Shown: positions 63,118 through 64,000 of the stretch, piece by piece
How positions within the stretch are numbered: position 1 is the first letter of the stretch
Layout: the number at the start of each line of letters is the position of its first letter
Source of the DNA: Plecoglossus altivelis
Taxonomy: Eukaryota; Chordata; Actinopteri; Osmeriformes; Plecoglossidae
Direction of reading: 5' to 3'
Length of the DNA: 64,000 nucleotides
Assembly (NCBI GenBank): GCA_036571765.1
Contig: BROE01000024.1
Location: 6,652,048 to 6,716,047, forward strand
The notes under the pieces: generated by a model
Databases searched by the model: none
Told to the model about the DNA's origin: nothing
Seen by the model: only the letters and a program-made list of their open reading frames with translations
Program-made: the position numbers and the translations under genes

Positions 63118-64000
63118 TCTCACCCCAGGCGTAAGTGGAAGGCAGCAAGATGACTGCTCATCACAGCTTGTCTGATGTACCAAAAGCATTTGCATGTCAT
63201 ATGGAATAATACATGACAGACCAAAGAAAACAAAAAAAAAACTTGTGGTGATATCATGTTGCATTATGGGTGAGTCCAAAGCTGCTCAAACTACATGAAA
63301 AGTATAGATCTTTTGCTGCATCAGACAAGCTCTTTGATGAAACGAATTTCTCTGTAACCTCAGGTTATTGCGGACATTTTTTCACATCACTTGTCAAGGT
63401 TTCATATGTGCACAGTTTTTGCTTGGTCGCACCATTTTATACTCTATACCCATCGTTAACTCTTCAGCACAAAGTGTGGGCAGCTGTTCTCAGTTTTGCA
63501 GCTTCCATTGATCGATTCTGAATAGCCTTGCTATTTTTCATACATCGTACAGCTACATCAGCAAAAAACGCTAAATTTCCATTACATAGCTTAACAAATC
63601 CGTCTGTACATGAAAGACTACACAGTCTCCCTTACCAAGAACCCCCCATGCATTCCCACCCAACTTGTACAGCACAGCGCCCATACTCTTCATGAACGAC
63701 ACAGGTTTATGTCATAACTTCAAAAACTTTGGAGATGTTATTGTACCCCCTGTGAAGTAGGCTGAGAAGCAGTGTAACATGTAACAATTTATAATACATG
63801 ATGTTTTTTTATTCAGCGGGTTTGGTGGGTGGGGGGACATACCTCTGAGGTTGCTTGCACTAGCGATCAATAATGCAAGTGAGATATCGGCATGTAGATG
63901 GGATATGACATGTCAGGCAGACCACCTGAGGCACAAGCCATCGGGGAGATTCCTAGGTTGATCTGTGACTGCATATTCTCTATTAAAAGGTTAAAACTGA
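60600..64000. other. Downstream flank of the cadherin gene
   Basis: AT-rich intergenic sequence with a (CT)n array at 63,064. I see no exon, RNA gene or recognisable transposon in it. Confidence 0.7.
63064..63114. repeat. (CT)n microsatellite
   Basis: About 25 uninterrupted CT units downstream of the cadherin gene. Confidence 0.98.

Noticed and set aside
1..64000. CRISPR arrays, operons, phage or plasmid modules
   Set aside because: The tandem repeats are short-unit microsatellites without spacers, and gene structure is that of a vertebrate nuclear genome.

Overview
The window looks like nuclear DNA of a teleost fish. It is AT-rich and intron-rich with low coding density, and it carries several long GA/CT and tetranucleotide microsatellites and tRNA-derived SINEs of types common in bony fish. 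There is no operon, ribosome-binding-site or phage/plasmid signature. I recognise one protein-coding gene, a classical type II cadherin on the + strand that fits the CDH6/CDH9/CDH10 group and is best described as cdh10-like.

Layout. About 1-41,900 is a long stretch with no recognisable gene. It holds microsatellites, a few perfect inverted repeats, a degraded retroelement-like block (about 9,531-10,050) and scattered AT-rich, non-repetitive blocks that could be conserved regulatory elements. About 42,145-42,656 is a local CpG/G-rich patch with a consensus CCAAT box, followed by a GA-rich transcribed-looking segment ending in a good splice donor; I read it as the promoter and non-coding first exon of the cadherin. 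42,657-46,565 would be the first intron and contains a tRNA-derived SINE. 46,566-59,990 holds eleven coding exons with consensus GT/AG junctions and matching phases, giving a complete 778-residue protein with signal peptide, short furin-cleaved propeptide, five extracellular cadherin repeats, one membrane span and a catenin-binding tail. A 3' UTR of about 0.6 kb with two AATAAA signals follows (59,991 to about 60,575). About 60,600-64,000 has one (CT)n array and no recognised gene.

Function. The predicted product is a calcium-dependent homophilic adhesion receptor. Its N-terminal tryptophans (Trp50 and Trp52 of the precursor) are the strand-swap residues of type II cadherins, and the tail carries the p120-catenin and beta-catenin binding segments. 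The gene-poor upstream flank fits the usual setting of neuronal type II cadherins.

No new biological system is evident. The points most worth following up are in the cadherin itself: altered residues in two calcium-linker motifs, an extra N-glycosylation sequon built across an exon junction, a uORF-rich and possibly G-quadruplex-bearing leader, and a potential intron-retention isoform lacking the tail. Comparisons with human paralogues are from memory, not from computed alignments.
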